A DNA stretch of 64,000 nt, taken from the NCBI RefSeq assembly GCF_000721105.1, contig NZ_JOEV01000030.1, positions 1 through 64,000 of the forward strand, given 5' to 3'. This document shows positions 51,369 through 62,774 of this stretch, in pieces. Source of the DNA: Streptomyces cellulosae. Lineage in GTDB: Bacteria; Actinomycetota; Actinomycetes; Streptomycetales; Streptomycetaceae. Every line of letters begins with the position of its first letter. Within the stretch, counting starts at the first letter, position 1. The translations under genes were made by a program, and so were the position numbers. The notes below the pieces were generated by a model that saw nothing but the letters and a program-made list of their open reading frames with translations, made no database searches and had not been told where the DNA came from.

Positions 51369-52499
51369 ATGGCCACGACGCCGGGGCAGGGCCCGCTCAG
51401 CGGGGTACGCGTGGTCGAACTGGCCGGTATCGGGCCCGGCCCGTTCGCCGCCATGCTCCTCGCCGACCTGGGCGCCGACGTCGTCCGCGTGGACCGGCCC
51501 GACGGCCCCGGACTCGCGATCGACCCGGCGTACGACGTCACCAACCGCAACAAGCGCTCAGTGATCATCGACCTCAAGGCGCCCGACGGTCCGGCCCGCG
51601 TCCTCGACCTCGCCGCACACGCCGACATCCTCGTCGAGGGCTACCGACCCGGTGTCGCCGAACGCCTCGGCATCGGCCCCGAGGCCTGCCACGCCCGCAA
51701 CCCGAAGCTCGTCTACGGCCGGATGACCGGCTGGGGCCAGGACGGCCCCCTGGCCCCCCGCGCGGGTCACGACATCGCGTACATCGCGCTCACCGGCACC
51801 CTCGGCATGATCGGCCCCCCGGACGAACCCCCGCCCGCCCCCGCCAACCTCCTCGGGGACTACGCGGGCGGCTCCCTCTACCTCGTCGTCGGCGTCCTCG
51901 CCGCCCTCCACCACGCGCGCGCGACCGGTACCGGCCAGGTCGTCGACGCCGCCATCGTCGACGGCACCGCCCACCTCTCCGCGATGATCCACGGCATGAT
52001 GGCCACCGGCGGCTGGCAGGACCGGCGCGGCGCCAACCTCCTCGACGGCGGCTGCCCCTACTACGGCACCTACGAGACCGCCGACGGCCGGTACATGGCG
52101 GTCGGAGCCCTGGAACCCCGGTTCTACGACACGTTCCTCGCCCTGCTCGGCCTCACGGACTTCGCGGACGCCCGCAAGGACTGGACCCGCTGGAGCGAGC
52201 TGCGCCAGGCGGTCGCCGCCCGCTTCAAGTCCCGCACCCGTGACGAGTGGACGGCCGTCTTCGAGGGCACCGACGCCTGCGTCGCCCCGGTCCTCTCGCT
52301 GAGCGAGGCCCCGCACCACCCGCACCTCGCCGCCCGCGGCACCTTCACCGACCACGACGGCCTCACCCAGCCCGCGCCCGCGCCCCGCTTCTCGGCGACC
52401 CCGACCACCGTCCGCACGGGCCCCGCCCGACCGGGCGCCGACACCGCGGACGTGGCCCGCGACTGGGACGTGCCCGACCTCATCGAGGGCCACGAATGA
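51369..52499 (+). CDS. CaiB/BaiF CoA transferase (alpha-methylacyl-CoA racemase-like)
   Basis: 376 residues. Family III CoA-transferase/racemase features: LSGVRVVELAGIGPGPFAAM LLADLGADVVRVDRP, NRNKRSVIIDLKAPDG, VEGYRPGVAERLGIGPE, GWGQDGPLAPRAGHDIAYIA and the catalytic-region Asp in ANLLGDYAGGSLYLVVG. The motif set GHDIAYIALTG fits alpha-methylacyl-CoA racemase, which lets branched-chain acyl-CoAs enter beta-oxidation. ATG 51369. It leads the operon with an acyl-CoA dehydrogenase relic, thiolase and FadB. Confidence 0.9.
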   Translation: MATTPGQGPLSGVRVVELAGIGPGPFAAMLLADLGADVVRVDRPDGPGLAIDPAYDVTNRNKRSVIIDLKAPDGPARVLDLAAHADILVEGYRPGVAERLGIGPEACHARNPKLVYGRMTGWGQDGPLAPRAGHDIAYIALTGTLGMIGPPDEPPPAPANLLGDYAGGSLYLVVGVLAALHHARATGTGQVVDAAIVDGTAHLSAMIHGMMATGGWQDRRGANLLDGGCPYYGTYETADGRYMAVGALEPRFYDTFLALLGLTDFADARKDWTRWSELRQAVAARFKSRTRDEWTAVFEGTDACVAPVLSLSEAPHHPHLAARGTFTDHDGLTQPAPAPRFSATPTTVRTGPARPGADTADVARDWDVPDLIEGHE

Positions 52500-52609
52500 A
52501 GCCCCATGGTGAAGGGCCGCGAAATGAAGACCCACGGTGAAGACCCACGGTGAAGGGCCACGCATGGAGGCCATGCATGAAGGTCACGCATGAAGGGCAA
52601 GGCATGAAG
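52496..52609. repeat. Degenerate 13-15 bp tandem repeat after the CaiB stop
   Basis: About eight units of the form GAAGGCCACGCAT / GAAGACCCACGGT follow each other from the CaiB stop to the start of the acyl-CoA dehydrogenase relic; two adjacent units (GAAGACCCACGGT) are identical. The relic's own ATGAAG start is part of the array. Confidence 0.7.
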
Positions 52610-52898
52610 CGGCAGATCTTCGCCCCCGGAAACGACGCCTTCCGCGAGACCGTGCGCGGCTTCCTGGCCGGCGTCTCCCGCCACGCCTGGCGCGCGGCCG
52701 GCAAGCAGGGCCCGCTCGGGCTCGCCGTGGACGAGGAGACCGGAGGCGGCGGCACCCCCGACTTCCGCCGCGGCGTCGTCCCGGTCGAGGAGTTCACGTG
52801 CCGTCGCCCGGGCCTTCACCGACGGCCGTATCCAGACCGTCTACGGCGGAACGACCGAGATCATGAAGGAGATCATCGGCCGTTCCCCGCTGGGCTGA
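52604..52898 (+). pseudogene. Acyl-CoA dehydrogenase deletion relic
   Basis: The start MKRQIFAPGNDAFRETVRGF LAG and then VSRHAWRAAGKQGPLGLAV, GGGGTPDF and VEEFT are the N-terminus of a long/branched-chain acyl-CoA dehydrogenase, with about 16 residues already missing after LAG. At about 52798 the sequence jumps, out of frame, to VARAFTDGRIQTVYGGTTEI MKEIIGRSPLG and stop, the C-terminus with the FAD/adenine-binding YGGTTEI motif. Roughly 300 residues including the catalytic base are gone. It was the operon's first oxidation step. Confidence 0.88.
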
Positions 52899-52921
52899 CC
52901 CTCACCCGAAAGGCTTGACCT

Positions 52922-54136
<1,215 letters not shown>

Positions 54137-54144
54137 AACCCGGC

Positions 54145-54288
54145 GGAATCCGGATCCGAATCCGTAGCCGATTCCCGGGCCGACTCCCGAGCCGATTCCC
54201 GGGCCGACTCCCGAGCCGATTCCCGAGCCGACTCCCGGGCCGATTCCCGAGCCGATTCCCGAGCTGACTCCGGATCCGCATCCGGACC
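54145..54288. repeat. 12-bp tandem repeat array between thiolase and fadB
   Basis: Twelve 12-bp units; the eight central ones (54169-54264) are CGATTCCCGGGC or CGACTCCCGAGC with only T/C and G/A exchanges, and two degenerate units flank each side. It starts 8 bp after the thiolase stop and ends 28 bp before the fadB start, within one apparent operon. Reading frames through it give only a 4-residue periodic peptide. Confidence 0.9.
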
Positions 54289-54315
54289 CAAGAGACCTTG
54301 TACGGAGACCCTGTC

Positions 54316-56508
54316 ATGACACAGAGCACCACCATCCGCTGGGAACAGGACCGCACCGGCGTCGTCACCCTCGTCCTCGACGACCCGGACCAGTCCGCGA
54401 ACACCATGAACCAGGCGTTCCGCGACTCCCTCGCGGTGATCACCGACCGCCTGGAGGCCGAGAAGGACACCATCCGCGGCGTCATCATCACCTCCGCCAA
54501 GAAGACCTTCTTCGCCGGCGGCGACCTGCGCGAACTCATCCGCGTCACGCCCGAGACCGCCCACGAGCTGTTCGACGGCGGCATGGCGATGAAGCGGAAC
54601 CTGCGCCGCATCGAGACCCTCGGCAAACCGGTCGTCGCCGCGATCAACGGCGCGGCCCTGGGCGGAGGTTACGAGATCGCCCTCGCCTGCCACCACCGCA
54701 TCGCCCTCGACGCCCCCGGCTCAAAGATCGGCTGCCCGGAGGTCACCCTCGGCCTGCTTCCCGGAGGCGGCGGCGTGGTGCGGACCGTACGCCTGCTCGG
54801 CATCGCCGACGCGCTGCTCAAGGTGCTCCTCCAGGGCACCCAGTACAGCCCGCGGCGCGCCCTGGAGAACGGCCTGGTCCACGACGTGGCCGCCACCCAG
54901 GACGAGCTGCTCGCCAAGGCCCGCGCCTTCATCGAGGCCAACCCCGAGTCGCAGCAGCCCTGGGACAAGCCGGGCTACCGGATCCCCGGCGGTACGCCCG
55001 CCCACCCCAAGTTCGCGGCGAACCTGCCCGCCTTCCCGGCCACGCTGCGCAAGCAGACGGGCGGCGCCCCCTACCCGGCCCCGCGCGACATCCTCGCGGC
55101 CGCGGTCGAGGGCTCCCAGGTCGACTTCGAGACCGCACAGGTCATCGAGGCCCGCTACTTCGTGGAGCTGGCCGCCGGCCAGACCTCCAAGAACATGATC
55201 CAGGCGTTCTTCTTCGACCTCCAGGCGGTCAACTCCGGTGCCAACCGCCCCAAGGGCATCGCGCCGCGCCCGGTCCGCAAGGTCGCCGTCCTCGGCGCCG
55301 GCATGATGGGCGCCGGGATCGCCTACTCGTGCGCCCGCGCGGGCATCGACGTCGTCCTCAAGGACGTCTCCCCGGAGGCGGCCGTCAAGGGCAAGGGCTA
55401 CTCCGAGAAGCTGTGCGCCAAGGCCGTCTCCCGGGGCCGTACCACCCAGGAGAAGGCGGACACGCTGCTGGCCCGCATCACGCCCACGGCCGACCCCCAG
55501 GACCTGGCCGGCTGTGACGCCGTCATCGAGGCCGTCTTCGAGGACACCTCGCTCAAGCACAAGGTGTTCCAGGAGATCCAGCACATCGTCGAGCCGGACG
55601 CGCTGCTGTGCTCCAACACCTCCACGCTCCCGATCACCGAGCTCGCCGAAGGTGTCGAGCGCCAGGCCGACTTCATCGGACTGCACTTCTTCTCACCGGT
55701 CGACAAGATGCCGCTCGTCGAGATCATCAAGGGCGAGCGCACCGGCGAGGAGGCGCTGGCGCGCGCCTTCGACCTGGTCCGGCAGATCAGGAAGACCCCG
55801 ATCGTCGTCAACGACTCCCGCGGCTTCTTCACCTCGCGCGTCATCGGTCACTTCATCAACGAGGGCGTGGCGATGGTCGGCGAGGGCATCGAGCCCGCGT
55901 CCATCGAACAGGCGGCGGCCCAGGCGGGCTACCCGGCCAAGGTGCTGTCCCTGATGGACGAGCTCACGCTCACGCTCCCGCGCAAGATCCGCACCGAGAC
56001 GCGGCGGGCCGTCGAGGAGGCGGGCGGCACCTGGACGGCCCACCCCGCCGACGCCGTCATCGACCGCATGGTCGACGAGTTCGGCCGCACCGGCCGCAGC
56101 GGCGGCGCGGGCTTCTACGAGTACGGCGAGGACGGCAGGCGGGCGGGGCTCTGGCCGGGCCTGCGCGAGCACTTCACACGTGAAGGCGCCGAGATCCCCT
56201 TCCGGGACCTGCAGGAACGCATGCTCTTCTCCGAGGCCCTCGACACCGTCAAGCTCCTGGAGGAAGGCGTCCTGACCTCCGTGGCCGACGCCAACATCGG
56301 CTCCATCTTCGGCATCGGCTTCCCCGGCTGGACCGGCGGCGTCCTGCAGTACATCAACGGCTACGACGGCGGCACCGGGGGAGAGGCCGGCCTTCCCGGC
56401 TTCGTGGCCCGCGCGCGCGAACTGGCAGAGCGGTACGGGGAGCGGTTCACGCCGCCGGCGCTGCTGGTGGAGAAGGCGGAGAGGGGGGAGCGGTTCGGGG
56501 ACGCGTGA
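54316..56508 (+). CDS. fadB: Multifunctional 3-hydroxyacyl-CoA dehydrogenase/enoyl-CoA hydratase
   Basis: 730 residues. The N-terminal crotonase domain (about 1-200) has [10 protein letters not shown] and the oxyanion helix [20 protein letters not shown], with the catalytic Glu in [15 protein letters not shown]. The NAD-binding domain starts with [20 protein letters not shown] (about 322-341) and has [19 protein letters not shown], followed by 3HCDH C-terminal modules ([17 protein letters not shown]). It performs the hydration and second oxidation of beta-oxidation. ATG 54316 follows the tandem repeat. A strong terminator begins at the base after its stop. Confidence 0.95.
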   Translation: MTQSTTIRWEQDRTGVVTLVLDDPDQSANTMNQAFRDSLAVITDRLEAEKDTIRGVIITSAKKTFFAGGDLRELIRVTPETAHELFDGGMAMKRNLRRIETLGKPVVAAINGAALGGGYEIALACHHRIALDAPGSKIGCPEVTLGLLPGGGGVVRTVRLLGIADALLKVLLQGTQYSPRRALENGLVHDVAATQDELLAKARAFIEANPESQQPWDKPGYRIPGGTPAHPKFAANLPAFPATLRKQTGGAPYPAPRDILAAAVEGSQVDFETAQVIEARYFVELAAGQTSKNMIQAFFFDLQAVNSGANRPKGIAPRPVRKVAVLGAGMMGAGIAYSCARAGIDVVLKDVSPEAAVKGKGYSEKLCAKAVSRGRTTQEKADTLLARITPTADPQDLAGCDAVIEAVFEDTSLKHKVFQEIQHIVEPDALLCSNTSTLPITELAEGVERQADFIGLHFFSPVDKMPLVEIIKGERTGEEALARAFDLVRQIRKTPIVVNDSRGFFTSRVIGHFINEGVAMVGEGIEPASIEQAAAQAGYPAKVLSLMDELTLTLPRKIRTETRRAVEEAGGTWTAHPADAVIDRMVDEFGRTGRSGGAGFYEYGEDGRRAGLWPGLREHFTREGAEIPFRDLQERMLFSEALDTVKLLEEGVLTSVADANIGSIFGIGFPGWTGGVLQYINGYDGGTGGEAGLPGFVARARELAERYGERFTPPALLVEKAERGERFGDA

Positions 56509-56548
56509 GGTGGGGGCGGCGGGGAGGGCCTTCCCCGCCGCCCCCACC
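56509..56548 (+). terminator. Strong hairpin terminator of the beta-oxidation operon
   Basis: Perfect 17-bp stem (56509-56525 with 56532-56548; GGTGGGGGCGGCGGGGA and its complement) and a 6-nt loop, starting directly after the fadB stop codon. Confidence 0.88.
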
Positions 56549-56585
56549 CGCGCCGGGCGCTCCCGCTTCGGCCCTGACGGACCTC

Positions 56586-56620
56586 GTCCCGTCCCAGGGG
56601 GTCCGCCCCCGGGACGGGAC
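56586..56620 (-). terminator. Hairpin terminator of the convergent merR gene
   Basis: GTCCCGTCCC (56586-56595) pairs with GGGACGGGAC (56611-56620), extended by GGGGG and CCCCC around a short loop with one bulged A. It lies 33 nt beyond the merR stop. Confidence 0.75.
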
Positions 56621-56652
56621 GAACAGCGCCGGGGGCCTCCCTGGCCGACGGA

Positions 56653-57387
56653 TCACCCTGCTTCCGACTCCGACTCCGACTCCGACTCCGCCCCCGGCCC
56701 CGTAGCCCACTCCCGCAGCTCCTCCCTGAGCGACCGCTGGAAAGTGGTCAGCAGCGCCTGCACCACCAGCGGATGCATATGCGCCGACAGCGACTTCACG
56801 TCCTGCGTGTCCCGCTTCGACACCTCCCCGCGGAACAGCTCCGCCAGCTCGTGGGCCGCCGCCCGCGAATGCTCGATGAGGGCCTTCCGGGACGCGAGGA
56901 TCGCCTCCTGCGACAGCGGTACGTCGAGCAGTTCGACCCCGAGCCGGAGCAGCCCGAGGTCGACGCGGTACGCGCCGGAGTCGGCCCGGACCACGTCCAT
57001 CGCGGCGAGCCGCTCCACGTCGCTGTCGCCCAGCCGCCGACCCGCCCGCCGCTCCAGCTCCTCCCGCGTCACCGTCTCCACCACGTCCGGCGCCCACGAG
57101 GCCACCACCGCACGGTGGACGGCGAGGTCGTGCTCGCTCAGGCCGGCCGGCAGCTGCCGCACATAACGCTCGATGGCCGCGAGTGTCATGCCCTGTCGCT
57201 GCAGCTCCTCGATGAGCGCGAGCCGGGCGAGGTGCTTCCGGCCGTAGTGACCGACCCGCCGGGGACCGATCACCGGCGGCGGCAGCAGTCCCTTCGTGCC
57301 GTAGAAGCGGACGGTACGGACCGTGACACCCGCTCGCGCGGCCAACTCGTCGATCGTGAGGGCCGGCTCCTCGGCGTCGGTCGTCAT
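56653..57387 (-). CDS. MerR-family transcriptional regulator
   Basis: A 244-residue regulator. The N-terminal winged helix is TIDELAARAGVTVRTVRFYG TKGLLPPPVIGPRRVGHYGR, followed by the dimerisation helix and a larger C-terminal domain of about 170 residues without a recognised ligand motif. The C-terminus is a (Ser-Glu) repeat, ESESESESEAG, encoded by a TCCGAC hexanucleotide repeat (56663-56690), so its length may vary between strains. ATG 57387. It may regulate the convergent beta-oxidation operon or the divergent permease; unproven. The interval 57388-57608 holds no gene. Confidence 0.88.
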   Translation of the reverse strand: MTTDAEEPALTIDELAARAGVTVRTVRFYGTKGLLPPPVIGPRRVGHYGRKHLARLALIEELQRQGMTLAAIERYVRQLPAGLSEHDLAVHRAVVASWAPDVVETVTREELERRAGRRLGDSDVERLAAMDVVRADSGAYRVDLGLLRLGVELLDVPLSQEAILASRKALIEHSRAAAHELAELFRGEVSKRDTQDVKSLSAHMHPLVVQALLTTFQRSLREELREWATGPGAESESESESEAG

Positions 57388-57608
57388 GTGCAGCAGTATC
57401 GCTGTCTCACCAACGGTGTGAAACCTCTTCCGAGGCGGCCGTGTGAGGGCCTCGCGGCGACCATGTGCACCTTCCGCTGTGTGACGGGTGCCATCGCGTG
57501 CGACGCGAGGTGCGGGGAAGGCGCCCCTTCGGCTCGTGCCTCGGCCGAGGGGCACGGGTCGCGGTTCGTCCCAAGACCCGAGCGAGATCCGCCGGGGAGC
57601 ACCAGAGA

Positions 57609-59087
57609 GTGGATTCACCCGTGAGCAAGGACGCCGTGGAATCGGCACAGGCCGCCTCCCGCACCGACACGGCCCAGGTGCCCGCGGACGCGGGCGACGC
57701 CGGGTACAGCAAGGACCTCAAGGCCCGTCACGTCAACATGATCGCCATCGGCGGCGCGATCGGCACCGGGCTCTTCCTGGGCGCCGGGGGCCGCCTGCAC
57801 GACGCGGGCCCGGCACTCGCGCTGGCCTACCTCGTCTGCGGTGTCTTCGCCTTCTTCGTGGTCCGGGCCCTCGGCGAACTCGTCCTGTACCGCCCCTCCT
57901 CCGGCTCGTTCGTGTCGTACGCGCGTGAGTTCCTCGGAGAGAAGGGCGCGTACGTCGCCGGCTGGATGTACTTCCTGAACTGGTCGACGACCGGGATCGC
58001 CGACATCACCGCGATCGCGCTCTACACGCACTACTGGAGCCTGTTCACCGACATCCCGCAGTGGGTGCTGGCCCTGATCGCCCTCGCGGTGGTCCTGGTG
58101 GTGAACCTGATCTCGGTGAAGATCTTCGGCGAGATGGAGTTCTGGTTCGCGATCATCAAGGTCGCCACGCTCGTCGGCTTCATGCTGATCGGCATCTTCC
58201 TGCTGGCCACTCGGCACGAAGTGGGCGGCGGAACTCCGGGCGTCGGGGTGATCACCGACAACGGGGGCGTCGTCCCGCACGGTGTGATGCCGGTCATCCT
58301 GGTCATGCAAGGCGTGATCTTCGCGTACGCCGCCCTGGAGCTGGTCGGCATCGCCGCCGGCGAGACCGCCGAGCCGGAGAAGGTCGTCCCGCGAGCGGTG
58401 AACTCGATCATGTGGCGCGTGGGCCTGTTCTACGTCGGCTCGGTGGTCCTCCTCGCCCTCCTCCTCCCCGGCTCGGTCTACTCGGCCGACGAGAGCCCCT
58501 TCGTCACGGTCCTGTCGAAGATCGGCATCCCGGCGGCGGGCGACGTGATGAACCTCGTCGTCCTCACCGCCGCGATGTCGTCCCTGAACTCCGGCCTGTA
58601 CTCCACGGGCCGCATCCTGCGCTCCATGGCCATGGCGGGCTCGGCACCCAGGTTCACCGCTCGCATGAACCGCAGCCAGGTCCCGTACGGCGGCATCCTG
58701 CTGACCTGCGCGGTGTGTGTGCTCGGCGTCGGCCTGAACTACCTCATGCCGAGCCAGGCCTTCGAGATCGTGCTGAACATCGCCTCCCTCGGCGTCATCA
58801 GCACCTGGGTGATCATCATGGTCTGCCACCTGGTCTTCGTCCGCCGCGCTCAGGCGGGCGTGATGACCCGCCCCTCCTTCCGTCTCCCGTTCAGCCCGGT
58901 CACCGAGATCACCACCGTCGCCTTCCTCCTGGCCTGCCTCGGCATGATGTGGAACGACGCCGAGGTGGGCCGCCGGACCCTCTTGCTCATCCCCGCGATC
59001 GCCGTGCTCCTGATCGCCGGCTGGTTCGGCGTCCGCCGTCGGGTGTCGCAGTCGACGGACAGGGAGCTGTCGGACTTCACGCAGTAG
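57609..59087 (+). CDS. Amino acid permease (AAT family)
   Basis: 492 residues with 12 predicted helices. APC-superfamily AAT signatures: [31 protein letters not shown] in helix 1, [32 protein letters not shown], and [30 protein letters not shown]. It imports amino acids by proton symport; relatives include proline, aromatic and GABA permeases, and the substrate is not resolved. Start GTG 57609 (after GGGGAG) or GTG 57621. Divergent from merR. Confidence 0.92.
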   Translation: MDSPVSKDAVESAQAASRTDTAQVPADAGDAGYSKDLKARHVNMIAIGGAIGTGLFLGAGGRLHDAGPALALAYLVCGVFAFFVVRALGELVLYRPSSGSFVSYAREFLGEKGAYVAGWMYFLNWSTTGIADITAIALYTHYWSLFTDIPQWVLALIALAVVLVVNLISVKIFGEMEFWFAIIKVATLVGFMLIGIFLLATRHEVGGGTPGVGVITDNGGVVPHGVMPVILVMQGVIFAYAALELVGIAAGETAEPEKVVPRAVNSIMWRVGLFYVGSVVLLALLLPGSVYSADESPFVTVLSKIGIPAAGDVMNLVVLTAAMSSLNSGLYSTGRILRSMAMAGSAPRFTARMNRSQVPYGGILLTCAVCVLGVGLNYLMPSQAFEIVLNIASLGVISTWVIIMVCHLVFVRRAQAGVMTRPSFRLPFSPVTEITTVAFLLACLGMMWNDAEVGRRTLLLIPAIAVLLIAGWFGVRRRVSQSTDRELSDFTQ

Positions 59088-59128
59088 CCGGTCACACAGG
59101 TCGACACACACACCGCGCCCGGCGGACG

Positions 59129-60622
59129 TCAGCGGCCGTGCACGTCGTTCGTCGCCGCGATCCTCTTCCACGACCTCGGCGGTACGGGAGCCGTCGCCGC
59201 CCGAGCGAGGGAGGCCTCCCGTGCCGCCGACGCCCCCGGCTTCGACGGCTCGAACAGCCATGTGTCGAACAGCGCGGCCAGCGGCTTCCCGGAGACCTGT
59301 TCGGCGTACCTCTGGAAGTCGGCCACCGACGCGTTGCCGTACGCGTACCGCTTCGGCCAGCCCTTGAGGACGGCGAAGAACGCCTCGTCGCCGATCTCGT
59401 TGCGCAGCGCCTGCAGGGCCAGCGCGCCCCGGTCGTAGACCGCGGCATCGAACTGGTTCTCCGGCCCCGGATCACCGGGCTTCACCGTCCAGAACGCGTC
59501 GTCGGCCGGGTGCGAGGCGTACACGTAGTCGGCGAGTTCCTGCGCGGTGCCCTCGTCCTCGTGCTCGGACCACAGCCACTGCGCGTAGCGCGCGAAGCCC
59601 TCGTTGATCCAGATGTCCTTCCAGCCGGCCACGGAGACCAGGTCGCCGTACCACTGGTGGGCCAGCTCGTGCACGACGACGGAGGTGTTCGACCCGTTCG
59701 CGAACTGCCGAGGGCTGTAGAAGGGCCGCGTCTGGGTCTCCAGCGCGTACCCGGTGGTCACGTTCGGCACGTACCCGCCGAGGGCGTTGTAGGGGTACGG
59801 CCCGAAGTAGCCGGTCAGCCAGTCGGCGATCTCCCCGGTCCGCTCGACACTCGCCCGGGCCGCGCCGTCATGGTCGCCGAGGTCCTTGCTGTAGGCGTTG
59901 ACGACCGGGATCCCGCTCTCCGTGGTACCGGTCGTGATGTCGAACCTGCCGACGGCCAGCGTCGCGAGATAGGTGGCCTGGGGCTTGTTGGACCGCCAGT
60001 TGTACCGGGTCCATCCGGCCCGCGAACTCGTCGACTGGAGCGTGCCGTTGGAGATGGCCTGGCTGCCGTCCGGCACCTGGACCGACACGTCGTAGGTGGC
60101 CTTGTCGAGGGGGTGGTCGTTGCTGGGGAACCACCACCAGGCCGCCTCGGGCTCGTTGGCGCCGACACCGCCGTCCGGTGTCCGGTGCCAGCTGGTGAAA
60201 CCGTACGCCTGCTTCGAGGACGGCACCCCGCTGTAGCGCACCACGATGGTGAGGGCAGTGCCCTTGTCCAGCGGGGACTTGGGGGTGATCTCCAGCTCGT
60301 GCTCGCCGGAGGTCGTGAACGACGCCTTCGCGTCGTTCACCCGGACCTCACTGACGTCCAGCAGGAAGTCCAGGTCGAACCGCGACAGATCCTGCGTGGT
60401 GCGGGCCAGCAGGGTCGCCGTCCCCTCCAACTCGTCTGTGCCCGGCCGGTACGTGAGCCGGAGGTCGTAGTGCGAGACGTCGTAGCCGCCGTTGCCGTAG
60501 TCCGGGTAGTAGGGGTCGCCGATGCCCGGGGCGCCGGGGGAGTGACTCGCGGCCGATGCCGGGATCGCCAGCAGCAGGGTGGACGCGGCGAGTACGCCCG
60601 GCGCGAAGATTCTGCGGTGCAC
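59129..60622 (-). CDS. Secreted M1-family zinc metallopeptidase
   Basis: 497 residues. A signal peptide (VHRRIFAPGVLAASTLLLAI PASAASH) is followed by an aminopeptidase-N-like beta domain and a thermolysin-like domain with H318-E319-L-A-H322 and the third zinc ligand E341 (INEGFARY). The substrate-anchoring motif GYALETQTRP (about 291-300) corresponds to GAMEN of classical enzymes but is altered, as in short actinobacterial members. There is no ERAP-C-like domain, so it is a short form. Start GTG 60622, 7 nt after GGAG. It should trim N-terminal residues from extracellular peptides. Confidence 0.92.
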   Translation of the reverse strand: MHRRIFAPGVLAASTLLLAIPASAASHSPGAPGIGDPYYPDYGNGGYDVSHYDLRLTYRPGTDELEGTATLLARTTQDLSRFDLDFLLDVSEVRVNDAKASFTTSGEHELEITPKSPLDKGTALTIVVRYSGVPSSKQAYGFTSWHRTPDGGVGANEPEAAWWWFPSNDHPLDKATYDVSVQVPDGSQAISNGTLQSTSSRAGWTRYNWRSNKPQATYLATLAVGRFDITTGTTESGIPVVNAYSKDLGDHDGAARASVERTGEIADWLTGYFGPYPYNALGGYVPNVTTGYALETQTRPFYSPRQFANGSNTSVVVHELAHQWYGDLVSVAGWKDIWINEGFARYAQWLWSEHEDEGTAQELADYVYASHPADDAFWTVKPGDPGPENQFDAAVYDRGALALQALRNEIGDEAFFAVLKGWPKRYAYGNASVADFQRYAEQVSGKPLAALFDTWLFEPSKPGASAAREASLARAATAPVPPRSWKRIAATNDVHGR

Positions 60623-60818
60623 GAAAGCTCCAAGTCGTGGGGAACCGAAGTCTGTTCGCACCCTATTCAGTCCCTGTGAGCCCTGGCGTGTCCACGGCCA
60701 CCGCTGTCACAGGCATGTCATCCGGCCGTCACGAACACCGTTCCGGACGTCCCAGGCACCTCACAGACGCGTCATTGCCCCCTTCTGCAAGGGAGTTGAC
60801 CGATGTACCGTCCGGCCC

Positions 60819-62774
60819 ATGCCGACACGCATGCGCTCAACGACCTGGAGATCGCTCGCCTCGGTGGCCGTCGCAGCCCTGACGGCCGCCCTCCTCACCC
60901 CGGCCGTGGCCGACGCCGCCCCGCGAGAGAGCCGCCCGGTCTACTCGTACGAGAACGCCGTCCGCGAGGTCGTCTGGGTGGACACCGGGCTCGACGGCGA
61001 CGGGGACGGGAAGACCGACCGCGTCGCCGCGGACATCGTCCGGCCACGCGAACCCGCCCGGCAGGGCCGCAAAATCCCCGTGATCATGGACGCCAGCCCG
61101 TACTACTCCTGCTGCGGGCGCGGCAACGAGAGCCAGCTCAAGACGTACGACGCGGACGGCCGTGTCGTCCAGATGCCGCTGTTCTACGACAACTACTTCG
61201 TGCCCCGGGGCTACGCCTTCGTCGGCGTCGACCTGGCCGGAACCAACCGCTCCGACGGCTGTGTGGACGTCGGCGGACGCTCCGACATCCAGTCCGCGAA
61301 GGCCGTCGTCGACTGGCTGGGCGGCCGCGGCAAGGCCTACACCACCCGCACCGGCACCACCCGCGCCAAAGCCACCTGGACCAACGGCAGAACCGGCATG
61401 ATCGGCAAGAGCTGGGACGGCACCATCGCCAACGGCGTCGCCGCCACCGGCGTCGAGGGACTGAAGACCATCGTCCCGATCAGCGCGATCTCCACCTGGT
61501 ACGACTACTACTTCTCCAAGGGCGCCCCGCTCTACGACTCCGGCCCCGACTGGCTGTCGGACTACGTCGACAGCCCGGACGCCCGCGCCAAGTGCGCCGC
61601 CGTCCAGCGCCAGCTCGTCGAAGGTGCCCCGCGCACCGGCGACCGGACCCCGCTGTGGAGCGAACGCGACTACGTCAGGGCCGCCTCGAAGGTGAAGGCG
61701 AGCGTCTTCCTGGTCCACGGCATGCAGGACCTCAACGTCCGTATGCAGCACGTCGGTCCGTGGTGGAACGCCCTCGCGAAGAACGGCGTCGAGCGCAAGA
61801 TCTGGCTCTCCCAGACCGGCCACGTCGACCCCTTCGACTTCCGCCGCGCGCAATGGGTCGACACCCTGCACCGCTGGTTCGACCACGAACTCCTCGGCTA
61901 CGACAACGGCGTCGACCGCGAGCCCATGGCCGACATCGAGCGCCACCCCGACCAGTGGGCCACATCGAAACTCTGGCCGCCGAGCGGGACCGCCCCCACC
62001 ACCCTGCGCCCCGCCGAGGGCGCCCGGGAGGGCGTCGGCACGCTCGGCCTGCGCCAGGGCACCGGCACCGAGACCTTCACCGACGACCCGCAGCTGAGCG
62101 AGACCGACTGGGCGGCCCGGATCGACACACCCACCCCGGACAAGGCGGGCTTCACCACGGGCCCGCTCACGAAGGACCTCCGCCTGTCCGGCGCCTCGAA
62201 GGTCACCGTCACCGCCACCCCGACCACCTCGACGGCCCACCTGTCCGCCGTCCTCGTGGACCTCGGCCCCGACACCATCCGTGACTACGGCGCCGCCGGC
62301 GAGGGCATCACCACCCTCACCGACCGCACCTGCTGGGGTGCGAGCACGACCGGCGACAGCGCCTGCTTCCAGCAGACCCGGGCGAAGACCGCCGCCGTCG
62401 ACTACACGGTGGTAAGCCGTGGCTGGGCCGACCTGGGCAACCACGCCTCCGACGTGAAGGGGGTCCCCCTCACACCGGGCACGGCGTACACCATCACCCT
62501 CGACCTGGGCGCCACGGACCATGTCGTCCCGGCCGGGCACCGACTGGCGCTGATCGTCGCGGGCACGGACAAGGACCTCATCGACCCGCCGTCGACCAGG
62601 CCCACGCTGACCGTCGACCTGTCCCGCACCTCGGCCCGCGTCCCCGTCGTCGGCGGTACGGCCGCCTTCGCCCGCGCCGCCACGGGCTCCACGCCCGCCG
62701 CTGCGGAGGCCACCGCCCGCGACGGCGTGACCGGACCGCGCGGCACCCTCCGCGTCCCGGGGAGCGGCCGATGA
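60819..62774 (+). CDS. Secreted Xaa-Pro dipeptidyl-peptidase (S15 family)
   Basis: 651 residues. Signal peptide ([29 protein letters not shown]) then an alpha/beta hydrolase with nucleophile S198 in GKSWDGT, Asp304 in VHGMQDLNV and His335 in TGHVDPF, and a C-terminal jelly-roll X-Pro_dipeptidase domain (about 500-630). It releases Xaa-Pro dipeptides outside the cell. Start ATG 60819 or 60831; neither has an ideal ribosome site (GGGAG lies about 23 nt before the first). The stop overlaps the next ATG (ATGA), so it is coupled to a carboxypeptidase. Divergent from the M1 peptidase. Confidence 0.92.
   Translation: MPTRMRSTTWRSLASVAVAALTAALLTPAVADAAPRESRPVYSYENAVREVVWVDTGLDGDGDGKTDRVAADIVRPREPARQGRKIPVIMDASPYYSCCGRGNESQLKTYDADGRVVQMPLFYDNYFVPRGYAFVGVDLAGTNRSDGCVDVGGRSDIQSAKAVVDWLGGRGKAYTTRTGTTRAKATWTNGRTGMIGKSWDGTIANGVAATGVEGLKTIVPISAISTWYDYYFSKGAPLYDSGPDWLSDYVDSPDARAKCAAVQRQLVEGAPRTGDRTPLWSERDYVRAASKVKASVFLVHGMQDLNVRMQHVGPWWNALAKNGVERKIWLSQTGHVDPFDFRRAQWVDTLHRWFDHELLGYDNGVDREPMADIERHPDQWATSKLWPPSGTAPTTLRPAEGAREGVGTLGLRQGTGTETFTDDPQLSETDWAARIDTPTPDKAGFTTGPLTKDLRLSGASKVTVTATPTTSTAHLSAVLVDLGPDTIRDYGAAGEGITTLTDRTCWGASTTGDSACFQQTRAKTAAVDYTVVSRGWADLGNHASDVKGVPLTPGTAYTITLDLGATDHVVPAGHRLALIVAGTDKDLIDPPSTRPTLTVDLSRTSARVPVVGGTAAFARAATGSTPAAAEATARDGVTGPRGTLRVPGSGR

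Noticed and set aside
54145..54288. The 12-bp array as a coding SARE-repeat protein or a CRISPR array
   Set aside because: The units abut with no unique spacers, and the periodic frames have no plausible start and stop as a gene; treated as a tandem repeat.
60803..62284. 493-codon frame starting 16 bp before the S15 peptidase start, with a better ribosome site
   Set aside because: The protein is low-complexity Arg/Pro/His sequence; the overlapping frame has the S15 catalytic triad and a signal peptide.
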